From NCBI GenBank assembly GCA_016791445.1, contig JAEUMP010000016.1, positions 62,001-126,000 on the forward strand: a stretch of 64,000 bases of DNA, given 5' to 3'. Below, piece by piece: positions 26,070-35,087 of the stretch. The notes beneath the pieces were generated by a model, which had not been told where the DNA came from, searched no databases, and worked only from the letters and a program-made list of their open reading frames with translations. Origin of the DNA: Hyphomonadaceae bacterium. GTDB taxonomy: Bacteria > Pseudomonadota > Alphaproteobacteria > Caulobacterales > Aquidulcibacteraceae. Both the position numbers and the translations under genes were made by a program. The first letter of the stretch is position 1; each line of letters begins with the position of its first letter.

Positions 26070-28325
26070 GTGGCTGACCCGCACGACCCGAACGCTTCCG
26101 CCCCCCCGCCGCAGGACCCTGCGCGCAGTGGCGGCCCCGCGCCTGACGACGGCGACTGGCGGCTTGAAGACCGCCGGTCCAATTCCACCTTTGCTGACCT
26201 GCAGGCCATGGCCGCCAACGGATGGCGTACGTTCCTGCGCTATTTCCTCGCCTCTGGCGGCGTGATCCAGGACTGCCTGGGCTACGCATGGAGGCTCCTG
26301 CGGGCGGCTTTCGCCAGCACCGGCCGGGGCATCGCCGGCGGCGTCCGCGGCATCCTGAGCTGGCGTCCCGGTCAGGGCCGGAACCGGCCCGTCACCTGGC
26401 GACGGGCGGCGATCTGGGCCGGCTGGACGGCGGGCGCCATGTCCGTCGCCGTGGTCGGGTTCCTGATGTTCATCTTCATGGGCATGCCCTCCACGGATGA
26501 TCTCTGGACCGCCAAGGACAGCCCCTCCATCACCATCCAGGACCGCTACGGCCGGGTTCTGCTGCGCGAAGAGGCCCAGAACGCGCCGCCGGTGAACATC
26601 GACACGCTGCCCGCCCACGTCGGACAGGCGGTCATCGCGATCGAGGACAAGCGCTTCTACGACCACATGGGCGTCGACCTCGAAGGCCTCACGCGCGCCG
26701 TGATGCAGAACGCCAAACAGGGCCGCGTGGTCCAGGGCGGATCGACGATCACCCAGCAGCTCGCGAAGAACCTCTTCCTGACCAATGAACGCACCCTGCG
26801 GCGCAAGCTGCAGGAAGTGGCGATGGCGCTCTGGCTCGAGAGCAAGTTCACCAAGAAGCAGATCCTCGCGCTCTATCTGAGCCGGGTCTATTTCGGCGCG
26901 AGCGCCTGGGGCATCGAGGCGGCGTCCGAACGCTACTTCGACAAGCCTGCGCGCGACCTCACCCTCGGCGAGTCAGCACTTCTCGCCGGGCTGCTGAAGG
27001 CGCCCTCGCGCATGAACCCCGCCAACGAGGACACCCTCGCCAAGGCGCGCGCGCTGGTGGTGCTGAACGAGATGGTGGCGGAAGGCTTCATCACGCCGGC
27101 GCAGCGCGACGCCGCCGCCGACTCCAAGCTGCCGATCAACCGCCGCAACCCGGCGGGCAATCTGGGCTATTTCCGCGACTGGATCGACCGCACGCTGAAC
27201 AGCATCATCGGCGACCAGCGCGACGACTTCATCGTCGAGACGACGCTCGATCTGGAAGCGCAACGCGCGGGCGAAGCCTCGCTCAACAGGACGCTCGACG
27301 AGCAGGGCGAGACCATGGGCGTGTCGCAGGGCGGTCTGATCTCGCTTGATGCACAGGGCGGCGTGCGCGCCATGGTCGGCGGCCGCGGCTATACCGACAG
27401 TCAGTTCAACCGCACCACGCAGGCGCGGCGCCAGCCGGGTTCGGCGTTCAAGTACTTCATCTATCTGACCGCCATGGAACGCCCGACGATTTCGCCTTGG
27501 TCGGTACGCGTCGATGCGCCCATCACCATCGGCGACTGGTCGCCCGGCAATTACGAGGACGAGTACTACGGCCCCGTGACCATGACGCAGGCCTTTGCGC
27601 GGTCGATGAACATGGTGGCGATTTCCGTGGCGAACGAGGTCGGCCACGACAACATCATCGACACCGCGCGTCGCCTCGGCGTGCGCACGCGGCTGCACAA
27701 CTATCGTTCGCTTGCGCTCGGCGCGCAGGAACTGCCGATGATCGAGATGGCGCAGGCTTATGCCGCGATGGCGAGCGGCGGCTTCCGCGTCGAGCCGCAC
27801 GGCGTAACGCGTGTGCGTCGCGCGAGCGGCAATGTGATCTGGTCCTGGCGACCCGCGAACACCGAACGCGTGATCGACGATCGCACGCTGCGTTCGATGA
27901 ACCTGCTGATGAACCGCGTCGTGGAGGCCGGCACCGGCACGCGCGCGCGCATTCAGGGCCGCCAGATCGGCGGCAAGACCGGCACGGGCAACGACTACCG
28001 CGACGCCTGGTTCGTCGGCTTCACGTCAGGCATCACGACGGCGGTGTGGGTCGGCAACGACAACTACGCTATGACCAAGAAGGTCACGGGCGGCTCGCTC
28101 CCCGCCACCATCTGGCGCGACTACATGGTGGTGGCGCTGCGCGATGCGCCGCCGACGCCGCTCGCCATGCCCAAGCAGGAAGACTATATGCCCGAGCCGC
28201 TGCCGGCGGACATGGCGGCGCACAATCCGAACGCCGTGGACGTCTCCGGCGCGCCGCTGATCCCGACGGGCTCTCCGAAGCAGGAAATCGAGGATCGCCC
28301 GAGCCTCGACGGCCCGGAAGGCTGA
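26070..28325 (+). CDS. Bifunctional penicillin-binding protein, class A (PBP1A type)
   Basis: This enzyme polymerises and cross-links peptidoglycan. The 751-residue product has an N-terminal cytoplasmic Pro/Asp-rich region, one membrane helix (about 115-138), a GT51 glycosyltransferase domain with EDKRFYDHMG (E192) and GGSTITQQLAKNLF, and a transpeptidase domain with SAFK (S458, K461), SMN (512-514) and KTGTG (636-640). GTG 26070 is preferred: GAGAGGA precedes it by 7 nt, while the longer form from 25935 adds an Arg-rich leader. A long linker at residues 60-110 before the helix is slightly unusual. Confidence 0.93.
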   Translation: MADPHDPNASAPPPQDPARSGGPAPDDGDWRLEDRRSNSTFADLQAMAANGWRTFLRYFLASGGVIQDCLGYAWRLLRAAFASTGRGIAGGVRGILSWRPGQGRNRPVTWRRAAIWAGWTAGAMSVAVVGFLMFIFMGMPSTDDLWTAKDSPSITIQDRYGRVLLREEAQNAPPVNIDTLPAHVGQAVIAIEDKRFYDHMGVDLEGLTRAVMQNAKQGRVVQGGSTITQQLAKNLFLTNERTLRRKLQEVAMALWLESKFTKKQILALYLSRVYFGASAWGIEAASERYFDKPARDLTLGESALLAGLLKAPSRMNPANEDTLAKARALVVLNEMVAEGFITPAQRDAAADSKLPINRRNPAGNLGYFRDWIDRTLNSIIGDQRDDFIVETTLDLEAQRAGEASLNRTLDEQGETMGVSQGGLISLDAQGGVRAMVGGRGYTDSQFNRTTQARRQPGSAFKYFIYLTAMERPTISPWSVRVDAPITIGDWSPGNYEDEYYGPVTMTQAFARSMNMVAISVANEVGHDNIIDTARRLGVRTRLHNYRSLALGAQELPMIEMAQAYAAMASGGFRVEPHGVTRVRRASGNVIWSWRPANTERVIDDRTLRSMNLLMNRVVEAGTGTRARIQGRQIGGKTGTGNDYRDAWFVGFTSGITTAVWVGNDNYAMTKKVTGGSLPATIWRDYMVVALRDAPPTPLAMPKQEDYMPEPLPADMAAHNPNAVDVSGAPLIPTGSPKQEIEDRPSLDGPEG

Positions 28326-28328
28326 GCG

Positions 28329-29177
28329 TCAGCCCCGCGGCGCGATGGCGTGAAGCGCCGCGCCATGCTTGCGCAGCCATTCTTCGGCGACGTCATAGGC
28401 CGGAAACACCTTGCGCACCTGCGCCCAGTACCGCCGCGAATGGTTTAGTTCGCGCAGGTGCGCGGTTTCGTGGGCGGCGAGATAGTCGAGGATGTGCGGC
28501 GGCGCGAGCACCACGCGCCACGAGAACGACAGCGCGCCGTGCTCTGTGCATGAGCCCCAGCGGCTCGTGGTGTCCTTCACCGTCAGCGTCTTCCAGGAAA
28601 CGCCCAGCACCTTCGCATGCGCGGTGACGCGCGCGAGCAGGTCCGTCTTGGCCTCGGCCACCAGGAATCGGCGCACGCGCGCGGCGAACGCTTCCGCATC
28701 CGGCGCACCGGCGACGATGCGCGCAGGCTCTTCGCCACGCGCGGGAATGATGTGCGGCGCGACGCGACCGGGAACCATGACGAGATGATGCGCCGCGCCA
28801 CGCAGCGGGATGACCGCGCCCGGCGTCAGATGCACCGTGCGCGGCAGCTTGTTGAGCTGCATCGCGATCCAGCCCGCACGGTCTATGGCGAAAGCTGCGG
28901 CCTTCGGCGCGAGACGCTGCGTCGGCGCGACAGCCACCGCTTCACGACGCGCCGCATCGAGACGCAAGCCGATGCGCTTGGCGCGCGGATTGACCACGAC
29001 GCGCAGCGGCACGATGCGACCATCGAGAAGCTCGACGCTTTCAGGCAGCTTCTTCGGCTGCGTCACGCGCGCGATGATGGCGCGGACGGCGTTCTTTTCG
29101 GCAGCTTTTTTGGCAGGCTTCTTCGCGGACGTCCCGGTCGGCTTTCTTTGCGGCGACTTGGCGGGACGTGCGGGCAT
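28329..29177 (-). CDS. YgjP-type M48-like metal-dependent hydrolase (DUF45)
   Basis: The 282-residue product carries a zinc-binding HETAH motif (H236, E237, H240) followed by ELNHS (H246), and the conserved SRWGSCTEHGALSFSWR strand pair. This is the DUF45/YgjP pattern, related to SprT and M48 peptidases. The N terminus (first about 30 residues) is Lys/Pro/Ala-rich and probably disordered. It is convergent with the PBP gene (3 bp between stops) and lies 10 bp downstream of phaZ. Confidence 0.88.
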   Translation of the reverse strand: MPARPAKSPQRKPTGTSAKKPAKKAAEKNAVRAIIARVTQPKKLPESVELLDGRIVPLRVVVNPRAKRIGLRLDAARREAVAVAPTQRLAPKAAAFAIDRAGWIAMQLNKLPRTVHLTPGAVIPLRGAAHHLVMVPGRVAPHIIPARGEEPARIVAGAPDAEAFAARVRRFLVAEAKTDLLARVTAHAKVLGVSWKTLTVKDTTSRWGSCTEHGALSFSWRVVLAPPHILDYLAAHETAHLRELNHSRRYWAQVRKVFPAYDVAEEWLRKHGAALHAIAPRG

Positions 29178-29187
29178 GGGCTGAACC

Positions 29188-30471
29188 CTAGGCTGCGTCG
29201 GCGCTCGTGCGCAACGACTTGCGCGAGCGGGACTGGTGGGTGCGGATGAACTCCCGCATGCGCGGATAAATCTCGGTACGGAAGCGGCGTCCATTGAACA
29301 CGCCGTAATGGCCGACGCCCGCCTGCAGGTGGTCGATGCGCATGACCGCGGGAACATTGCCGCAGATGTCGTGCGCGGCCTGCGTCTGGCCGATGCCGGA
29401 GATGTCGTCGAACTCCCCTTCGACGGTCATCAGCGCCACGTTCCGGATCGCGCCGGGCTTCACGGCCTTGCCGTGGTGCATGAAGAGACCGCGCGGCAGC
29501 AGGTGTTCCTGGAACACGTCGCGGATCGTCTGCAGGTAGAACTCTTCCGTGAGATCGAGCACCGAGAGGTACTCGTCATAGAATTCGCGGTGCTTGTCGG
29601 TGCTCTCGTCGTCGCCCTTGGTGAGGTTCGAGAAGTATTCCCAGTGCGCGTCGACGTGCTTGTTCAGGTTCATGCCCATGAAGGACGCGAGCTGGATGAA
29701 CCCCGGATAGACGCGTCGGAAGGCGCCCGGATAGATCATCGGCACGGTATGGATCATGTTGTTCTCGAACCACGAGAACGGGCGCTCTTCGGCGAGCTTG
29801 TTCGGCACCGTAGGCGATTTGCGCGCGTCGATGGGCGAGCCCATGAACGTCATCGTCGCCGGCAGCGCGGGATCATTGGCTTCCGACATCAACGCGATCG
29901 CGGCGAGCACGGCCGGCCCCGGCTGGCACACCGCCGCGACATGCGCGCCAGGGCCGATGGCGCGGATCATCTCCAGCACATGATCGACGAAATCGTTGAG
30001 ATCGAAGCGCCCGGCGAACAGCGGCGCCATGCGCGCGTCCGACCAGTCGGTGATGTAAACCTCATGCTCCGGCAGGAAGGCTTCCACCGTCCCGCGCAGC
30101 AGCGTCGCGTAGTGGCCCGAAAGCGGCGCGACGATCAGGATCTTCGGGTCGTTGCGGTCGCCGCGCGCGCGTTTGAGTTGCGCGGGGTCGCGTTTGAAAT
30201 GGACGAGATTGCACCAGGTGCTGGACCACACGCTCGTCGGGGTCACATCGACCGGCACGGCGTTCACGCGTGTCGTCGGCAGGTTCCACTCGGGCTTGCG
30301 ATAGCGCCGGGTCACGGCCTCGAACACATCGGTGGCCGCAGTGACGGTCCGCACGAACTCGGTGTCGCTCGCCGGATTGAACGGAGACCGCAGGAAGGCC
30401 GCCTGCGCCATGGCGGCGGCCCTGACAGGCGCCACCGCGAAATGGGTCAGCTCATAGAGCGAGTAGAGCAT
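29188..30471 (-). CDS. phaZ: Intracellular polyhydroxybutyrate depolymerase
   Basis: PhaZ degrades stored PHB granules. The 427-residue product starts MLYSLYELTH and has the PhaZ1 signatures: VWSSTWCNLVHF, the APLSGHYATLLRGT region, the nucleophile elbow VCQPGP with Cys182 where most alpha/beta hydrolases have Ser, and the C-terminal GVGHYGVFNGRRFR with the catalytic His. A Cys nucleophile is known for the Ralstonia intracellular enzyme. ATG 30471 is chosen by homology; the longer upstream extension lacks family similarity. The gene implies PHB storage, though no synthase is in the window. Confidence 0.93.
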   Translation of the reverse strand: MLYSLYELTHFAVAPVRAAAMAQAAFLRSPFNPASDTEFVRTVTAATDVFEAVTRRYRKPEWNLPTTRVNAVPVDVTPTSVWSSTWCNLVHFKRDPAQLKRARGDRNDPKILIVAPLSGHYATLLRGTVEAFLPEHEVYITDWSDARMAPLFAGRFDLNDFVDHVLEMIRAIGPGAHVAAVCQPGPAVLAAIALMSEANDPALPATMTFMGSPIDARKSPTVPNKLAEERPFSWFENNMIHTVPMIYPGAFRRVYPGFIQLASFMGMNLNKHVDAHWEYFSNLTKGDDESTDKHREFYDEYLSVLDLTEEFYLQTIRDVFQEHLLPRGLFMHHGKAVKPGAIRNVALMTVEGEFDDISGIGQTQAAHDICGNVPAVMRIDHLQAGVGHYGVFNGRRFRTEIYPRMREFIRTHQSRSRKSLRTSADAA

Positions 30472-30676
30472 CGTCGGAGCCTGTTCGTGTTGCGCTGCAC
30501 AATTGCCGACCCATTGTTCATCATCAAGCAGGGTCCGTTGCAATCCCGTTAACCAGCATCGCAGGGAACCCGCCTCAAGGGCCTTGGCGGCCATGGGACC
30601 GGCGAAGTGAACTGCCAAGATGGAGCGGCCGGAAGCGATTTCTCGCCCCGGGGGTCATCTTCGCCGCGACGCGGAA

Positions 30677-31300
30677 TCAGGCCTTCGCGCCCGCCATGGC
30701 GGCGTCGAGGCAGGCCCCGATGTCCGCCGGGGACATCTCGCTCGGGAAGATGGCGATGGGCTTCCAGGCGCGGTCCATGACGTAAAACAGCGATGAGTGG
30801 TCGATGACGTAGCCGACCGCCGACCCCGGCTCCTCACGCTTCTGGTGCAGCACCTTGAACGCCGACGCCGCCGCGTCGATCTGCGCCTGCGTTCCCGTCA
30901 GCCCGACGAGGCCCTCCGGGAAGGCGCCGCTGGAGACGTAGCGCGACAGGACCTCCGGCGTATCGCGTTCGGGATCGAGGCTGACGAGCGCCACGTTCAC
31001 GTCCGGCGCGCCGCCGGCATGCGCATCGAACGCCGCGCGCAGGGTCTGCAGCGACGTCGGGCAGATGTCAGGGCAGTTCGCGAAGCCGAAATAGAGCACC
31101 GTCGGGCGATCGGCGAAGTCTGCTTCCGTCACGGAGCGACCGCTCTGGTCGACCAACGAGATCGGTCCGCCGACGCGATCAATACCGTTCGTCGCGCAGC
31201 GCGCCGGCGGCGCCTTCGCGGCGGGCGCGCACGCCGCCGGAAAGAAGGAGACAAGCGCCGCGACAGCGACGCCGCGCATGACGGCGAGAGAGGTTTTCAT
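30677..31300 (-). CDS. senC: SCO1/SenC/PrrC copper chaperone lipoprotein
   Basis: SCO1-type proteins deliver copper to cytochrome oxidase and act as thioredoxin-like periplasmic reductases. The 207-residue product has a lipoprotein-type signal with Cys24 after FFPAA, the copper motif CPDIC (C76, C80) and the distal His168 in VIDHSS. In Rhodobacter the homologue sits between RegB/PrrB and RegA/PrrA. Here it lies just across from the regB-type gene, on the opposite strand, with DUF4332 between them. ATG 31300 places the signal peptide at the N terminus. Confidence 0.92.
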   Translation of the reverse strand: MKTSLAVMRGVAVAALVSFFPAACAPAAKAPPARCATNGIDRVGGPISLVDQSGRSVTEADFADRPTVLYFGFANCPDICPTSLQTLRAAFDAHAGGAPDVNVALVSLDPERDTPEVLSRYVSSGAFPEGLVGLTGTQAQIDAAASAFKVLHQKREEPGSAVGYVIDHSSLFYVMDRAWKPIAIFPSEMSPADIGACLDAAMAGAKA

Positions 31301-31356
31301 CGCGCGATCTATGCCCCGCCGCACGCCGAAGTCGATTGGCGCATTGGTCGCGGCTC

Positions 31357-31767
31357 TCAGGTCACGTCGGAATGCGTCCCGGGCGCGTTTGACAGCCATC
31401 CCTCCACCATCGCCACCGACGGCAGGCGCACCTTCTGCGGATTGCGGGTCCGGCTCTTGGCGTGCTGCAACCGCTCCATGAGGGGCTCGAGCTGCTGATC
31501 ACGCAGGTGGTCGAGCGATTTGACGCCCGCCGCGCAGAGAAGATTCAACGATCGCTTGTTGAGGTTCGGCAGGCGCAGCAGCTCCGCCAGCAGCACCCAT
31601 TCGTGCAGGTCCGCCTCCCGAAGCCGGGTCATCCGGGCGAGCTCCGCGCGCCCCGGCGCCGTCGCGCAGCGCTTGAGGAGGTGGTTGGTGTTCGTCACGC
31701 CTCTCGCGGCAAGAGCTTCCCTCGCGCTCTCGCCGATCGTATCGATTTCATCGATATCGCATCCCAT
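31357..31767 (-). CDS. DUF4332 helix-hairpin-helix protein
   Basis: The 136-residue product has two tandem HhH-like units (ARGVTNTNHLLKRC and CAAGVKSLDHLRDQ) separated by LHEWVLLAELLRLPNLN. This fits DUF4332, a small predicted nucleic-acid- or protein-binding domain. ATG 31767 has AGGGGGA about 8 nt upstream. It is 56 bp before senC on the same strand and divergent from the regB-type kinase, so it is likely the first gene of a DUF4332-senC operon. Confidence 0.85.
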   Translation of the reverse strand: MGCDIDEIDTIGESAREALAARGVTNTNHLLKRCATAPGRAELARMTRLREADLHEWVLLAELLRLPNLNKRSLNLLCAAGVKSLDHLRDQQLEPLMERLQHAKSRTRNPQKVRLPSVAMVEGWLSNAPGTHSDVT

Positions 31768-31818
31768 TGGAACGTCCCCCTATGACGCCAAACCGACATA
31801 GTACTTCGCCTGCCCGGA

Positions 31819-31832
31819 CCGCTTGCAAGCGG
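31819..31832. promoter_or_regulatory. 14-bp palindrome covering the regB ribosome binding site
   Basis: CCGCTTGCAAGCGG at 31819-31832 is a perfect 14-bp palindrome. Its right end includes the GGAG used as ribosome binding site for the kinase gene starting at 31844. It could be an operator or a hairpin that hides the site; the sequence alone does not tell which. Confidence 0.5.
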
Positions 31833-31843
31833 AGAACGCAGTA

Positions 31844-33166
31844 GTGTCGGGCTTCCTGACGAACGCGATCGCCGGCGGCGGCGCCTCTGGGCGGGTGCGG
31901 CTGCGCACGCTGGTCCTGCTGCGCTGGATGGCCGTGGCGGGGCAGACGGCGGCGCTGGTCTATGTCCATTTCGGGCTCGGCTTCGACACGCCGCTCGCGG
32001 CCTGCCTCGGCGTCATCGCCGTCAGCGCCTGGGTGAACATCTTCCTGATGATCGCGCGGCCGTCGCAAGGCGTCGTGCGCGACTGGGAGGCTGCCGCACA
32101 ACTGGCCTACGACGTGCTGCAGCTCGCCGTTCTGCTGGCGCTGACGGGCGGCGTCGCCAACCCGTTCCTGCTGCTGTTCATCGCCCCCGTGGCGGTTTCC
32201 GCCATCGTGCTCCGCCCGACGGTGACGATCGCGCTCGCGGGGCTGACCTATGTGTGCATCGGCCTGCTTGCGTTGTGGCACCTGCCGCTACCGTGGCGTC
32301 CGGGAGAAAGCTACGAGCCGCCGATGATCTATCAGTTGGGGCTGGCTTCCGCCGTGCTCATCGGACTGGGTTTCACCAGCGTCTATGCGTGGCGCGTGGC
32401 GGCGGAAGAAGAACGTCTGAGCGCGGCGCTCTCCGAAGTGCAGACCGTGCTGGCGCGGGAACAGAAACTGTCCGCGCTCGGCGGGCTCGCTGCGGCCGCG
32501 GCGCACGAGCTCGGCACGCCGCTGGCGACGATCCACCTCGTGGCGAAGGAAATGGAGCGCGGGCTTGCCGGCGACTCGCCGCTGCTGGAGGACGTCCAGC
32601 TTCTGGTGTCTCAGAGCGAGCGCTGCCGCGCGATCCTGAAGCAACTCACCAACCGCAAGGAGCAGGGCGATGCGGTCCACGAGCGGCTCTCCTTGCAGAC
32701 GCTGCTCGAAGACGCCGCTGGGCGGCACAGCGATCTCGGACGCACGGTGACGATCACCGTGGAAGGCGATGCGCCGGAGGGCGCGCGCGCGCCGGAAATC
32801 CGGCGTCTGCCGGAGATGATTCACGGCATCGGCAACCTGATCGAGAACGCGGTGGGCTTTGCGGCCGAGAAGGTCGATGTCGCGGCGAAATGGACCCACG
32901 AGGAAATCACCATCGTCATCCGCGATGACGGGCCGGGCTTCCCGCCCCACGTGCTGAGCCGTCTGGGCGAACCCTATGTGAGCGAACGCGCGTCCGGCGA
33001 TCGCGGCGGCGGCCTGGGGCTGGGCTTCTTCATCGCCAAGACGCTTCTGGAGCGCACCGGCGCGCGGGTGGAAGCCAACAACCGCACCCTGCCGCGCACG
33101 GGCGCCATCGTCCGCGCAACCTGGTCACGCATCCAGCTGGAGGCCCCGCCCCTCATGGGCGCGTAA
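31844..33166 (+). CDS. regB: Redox sensor histidine kinase, RegB/PrrB/ActS family
   Basis: RegB-type kinases sense the quinone pool and phosphorylate RegA under low oxygen. The 440-residue product has six membrane helices, the quinone-binding GGxxNPF motif (GGVANPF, residues 102-108), an H-box with His221 (AAAAHELGTPLATIHL), and Cys261 in SERCRAIL at the place of the redox-active Cys of RegB. Its ATPase domain has NLIENAVGFA and GGGLGLGFFIAKTL. GTG 31844 is chosen with GGAG 9 nt upstream; TTG 31823 is an alternative. The response regulator follows 104 bp later. Confidence 0.93.
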   Translation: MSGFLTNAIAGGGASGRVRLRTLVLLRWMAVAGQTAALVYVHFGLGFDTPLAACLGVIAVSAWVNIFLMIARPSQGVVRDWEAAAQLAYDVLQLAVLLALTGGVANPFLLLFIAPVAVSAIVLRPTVTIALAGLTYVCIGLLALWHLPLPWRPGESYEPPMIYQLGLASAVLIGLGFTSVYAWRVAAEEERLSAALSEVQTVLAREQKLSALGGLAAAAAHELGTPLATIHLVAKEMERGLAGDSPLLEDVQLLVSQSERCRAILKQLTNRKEQGDAVHERLSLQTLLEDAAGRHSDLGRTVTITVEGDAPEGARAPEIRRLPEMIHGIGNLIENAVGFAAEKVDVAAKWTHEEITIVIRDDGPGFPPHVLSRLGEPYVSERASGDRGGGLGLGFFIAKTLLERTGARVEANNRTLPRTGAIVRATWSRIQLEAPPLMGA

Positions 33167-33270
33167 GGGCTGCGCTGCACCAATGCAGGGGTAAGCGGTT
33201 GGTTCGAGTCGGCGAACTGTGGCAGGAAGCGTGTCGATACCGACAGTTTTCACGATCCACGTGAGCCGCA

Positions 33271-33816
33271 ATGACCACCATCGACATCCCCGGCGAGAAG
33301 ACGCTTCTCGTTCTCGACGACGACGCCCCGTTCCGCACGCGCCTCGCGCGCGCGCTTGAAGGGCGCGGTTTTGAAGTGACGGCCGTCGGCAGCGTGACCG
33401 AAGCCATCGAGATCGCCCGCCAGAAGCCGCCGCAATACGCGGTGCTCGACCTGCGTCTCGAAGACGGCACCGGGCTTTCGGTGGTCGAGGAGCTTCACCG
33501 CCGCCGCGCGGACTGCAAGGTCGTCATGCTCACCGGCTACGGCAACATCGCAACGGCGGTGGCTGCGGTGAAGGCGGGCGCGCTCGACTACCTCGCCAAG
33601 CCCGCCGATCCCGATGATGTGGTGAAGGCGCTGCTCGCGCTGCCGAACGACAAGCCCGCGCCGCCGGAAAATCCCATGAGCGCGGACCGCGTGCGCTGGG
33701 AGCACATCCAGCGCGTGTACGAACTGTGCGGGCACAATGTCAGCGAAACGGCGCGTCGCCTGAACATGCACCGCCGCACGCTGCAGCGGATTCTGGCCAA
33801 GCGCGCACCGCGCTGA
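33271..33816 (+). CDS. regA: Response regulator, RegA/PrrA/ActR family
   Basis: The 181-residue product has a receiver domain with Asp60 as phosphoacceptor (VLDLRLEDGTGL), VMLTGYGNIATAV and the Lys of YLAKPADPDD. A Pro-rich linker follows, then a Fis-type helix-turn-helix NVSETARRLNMHRRTLQRIL at the C terminus, which is almost invariant in the RegA group. It controls respiration, electron transport and carbon metabolism genes in relatives. A small TGTCG-CGACA hairpin (33232-33245) lies in the gap from regB. Confidence 0.95.
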   Translation: MTTIDIPGEKTLLVLDDDAPFRTRLARALEGRGFEVTAVGSVTEAIEIARQKPPQYAVLDLRLEDGTGLSVVEELHRRRADCKVVMLTGYGNIATAVAAVKAGALDYLAKPADPDDVVKALLALPNDKPAPPENPMSADRVRWEHIQRVYELCGHNVSETARRLNMHRRTLQRILAKRAPR

Positions 33817-33817
33817 C

Positions 33818-34285
33818 CTACGCCCGGTCGACGCGAAACTGGAAGCAGCCGTAGGCCGCAGCGCGAATATGCGCGTAGCGCACGGCGTCGTTTGCGAAGG
33901 CACGCCGGACCGCCTGTGCGCAATCGCGACCGGGCGCAACTTCGGCATGGACGATGGATGTCGTGGAGTCGTAGCCGCGAATGGCGATCGCCGGGACGTC
34001 GTGGATGTAGGCAGGCAGTTCGTCCGTCACAAGCGCACGCGCCTCTGCGGACACGCGCGCGAAGACCGGCCCCTGCTCCGCGTAGGGCGACGCCGCGTCG
34101 AACGGATTGTGCTTGAACAGCAGCACCTTCTCGCCCGGCTGCGCCCAGGCGAGCGTGACGCGGCACGGAAAGCCGACGGGCGCCGTCACGTCGACGAGAC
34201 GCACGTCCGGGTCATAACGCTGAAGACGCGCCGCCGCTGCGGCGACGTGGTTGGGATCGAGGGCACGGACCTGAAACGACGACAT
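33818..34285 (-). CDS. DUF1203 domain protein
   Basis: The 155-residue product has the DUF1203 pattern: GFPCRVTLAWAQPGEKVLLFKHNPF, SPYAEQGPVF and a C-terminal AYGCFQFRV. The function is unknown. ATG 34285 has AGGGAGCTTCACC upstream. It is convergent with regA, with one base between the stops. Confidence 0.88.
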   Translation of the reverse strand: MSSFQVRALDPNHVAAAAARLQRYDPDVRLVDVTAPVGFPCRVTLAWAQPGEKVLLFKHNPFDAASPYAEQGPVFARVSAEARALVTDELPAYIHDVPAIAIRGYDSTTSIVHAEVAPGRDCAQAVRRAFANDAVRYAHIRAAAYGCFQFRVDRA

Positions 34286-34413
34286 GGTGAAGCTCCCTGG
34301 CTGTCGCGCAGGGAGATACGATCTCGCGACGCGTCTCACCGGCCGCTTTCGGACGCCGCGCTGAAAATCCATGAGCGCTGTTCGCGGGACGGCGGCGGGT
34401 CTATCGTGGGCCC

Positions 34414-35085
34414 ATGTTCCACTCCGGTTTCGTCCTCTTCCCGAACCTCACACAGCTCGACTTCACCGGGCCGCTGCAGGTGCTGCACCGCCTTCCGGGC
34501 GCGACCACGCACATCATCGCGAAGACCATGGATCCCGTGCCGTCAGACTGCGGGTTGTCGCTCGTGCCGACGACGACGTTCGCCGACTGCCCGCCGCTCG
34601 ATCTGATCTGCGTGCCCGGCGGGTTCGGCGTGGATCAGGCTATGGCCGACGACGAGACGGTGGACTTCGTGCGTCGCCAGGGCCTGACGGCGACGTACGT
34701 CACCAGCGTCTGCACGGGCGCGTTCATCCTTGGCGCGGCCGGGCTGCTCAAGGGCAAGCGGGCGACGACGCACTGGGCGTATCACGACATGCTGGCGCTG
34801 GTGGGGGCGACGCCCGAAAAGGCCCGCGTCGTGCGCGACGGCCATACGATCACCGGCGGCGGCGTGACGGCGGGTATCGATTTTGCGCTCACGGTGGCGG
34901 CGGAAATCGCCGGTCCCGATGTGGCGCAGAACATTCAGTTGGCGATCGAATACGATCCCGCGCCGCCATTCGACTGCGGCTCGCCGCAGCGCGCGCCGAA
35001 GGCAATCCTCGATCAGGGCGCGGCGCGCTACGCAAAGCGGCAGGAGGCGTTCAAGGCCGCGCTCCTGGCCGCGTTGCGGGACTAG
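34414..35085 (+). CDS. DJ-1/PfpI family protein, isonitrile hydratase-like
   Basis: The 223-residue product has the class-I glutamine amidotransferase-like fold of DJ-1/PfpI: LDFTGPLQVLH near the N terminus, CVPGGFG, and the nucleophile elbow TSVCTGAFILGAAGLL with Cys100. ATTHW then GGGVTAGIDFAL completes the pattern seen in isonitrile hydratases (InhA) and AraC-linked relatives. No AraC DNA-binding domain is attached. The exact substrate is not shown. Confidence 0.88.
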   Translation: MFHSGFVLFPNLTQLDFTGPLQVLHRLPGATTHIIAKTMDPVPSDCGLSLVPTTTFADCPPLDLICVPGGFGVDQAMADDETVDFVRRQGLTATYVTSVCTGAFILGAAGLLKGKRATTHWAYHDMLALVGATPEKARVVRDGHTITGGGVTAGIDFALTVAAEIAGPDVAQNIQLAIEYDPAPPFDCGSPQRAPKAILDQGAARYAKRQEAFKAALLAALRD

Positions 35086-35087
35086 GC

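Noticed and set aside
33232-33245. Terminator between regB and regA
   Set aside because: The stem is only 5 bp and the two genes are expected to be functionally linked; it may be incidental.
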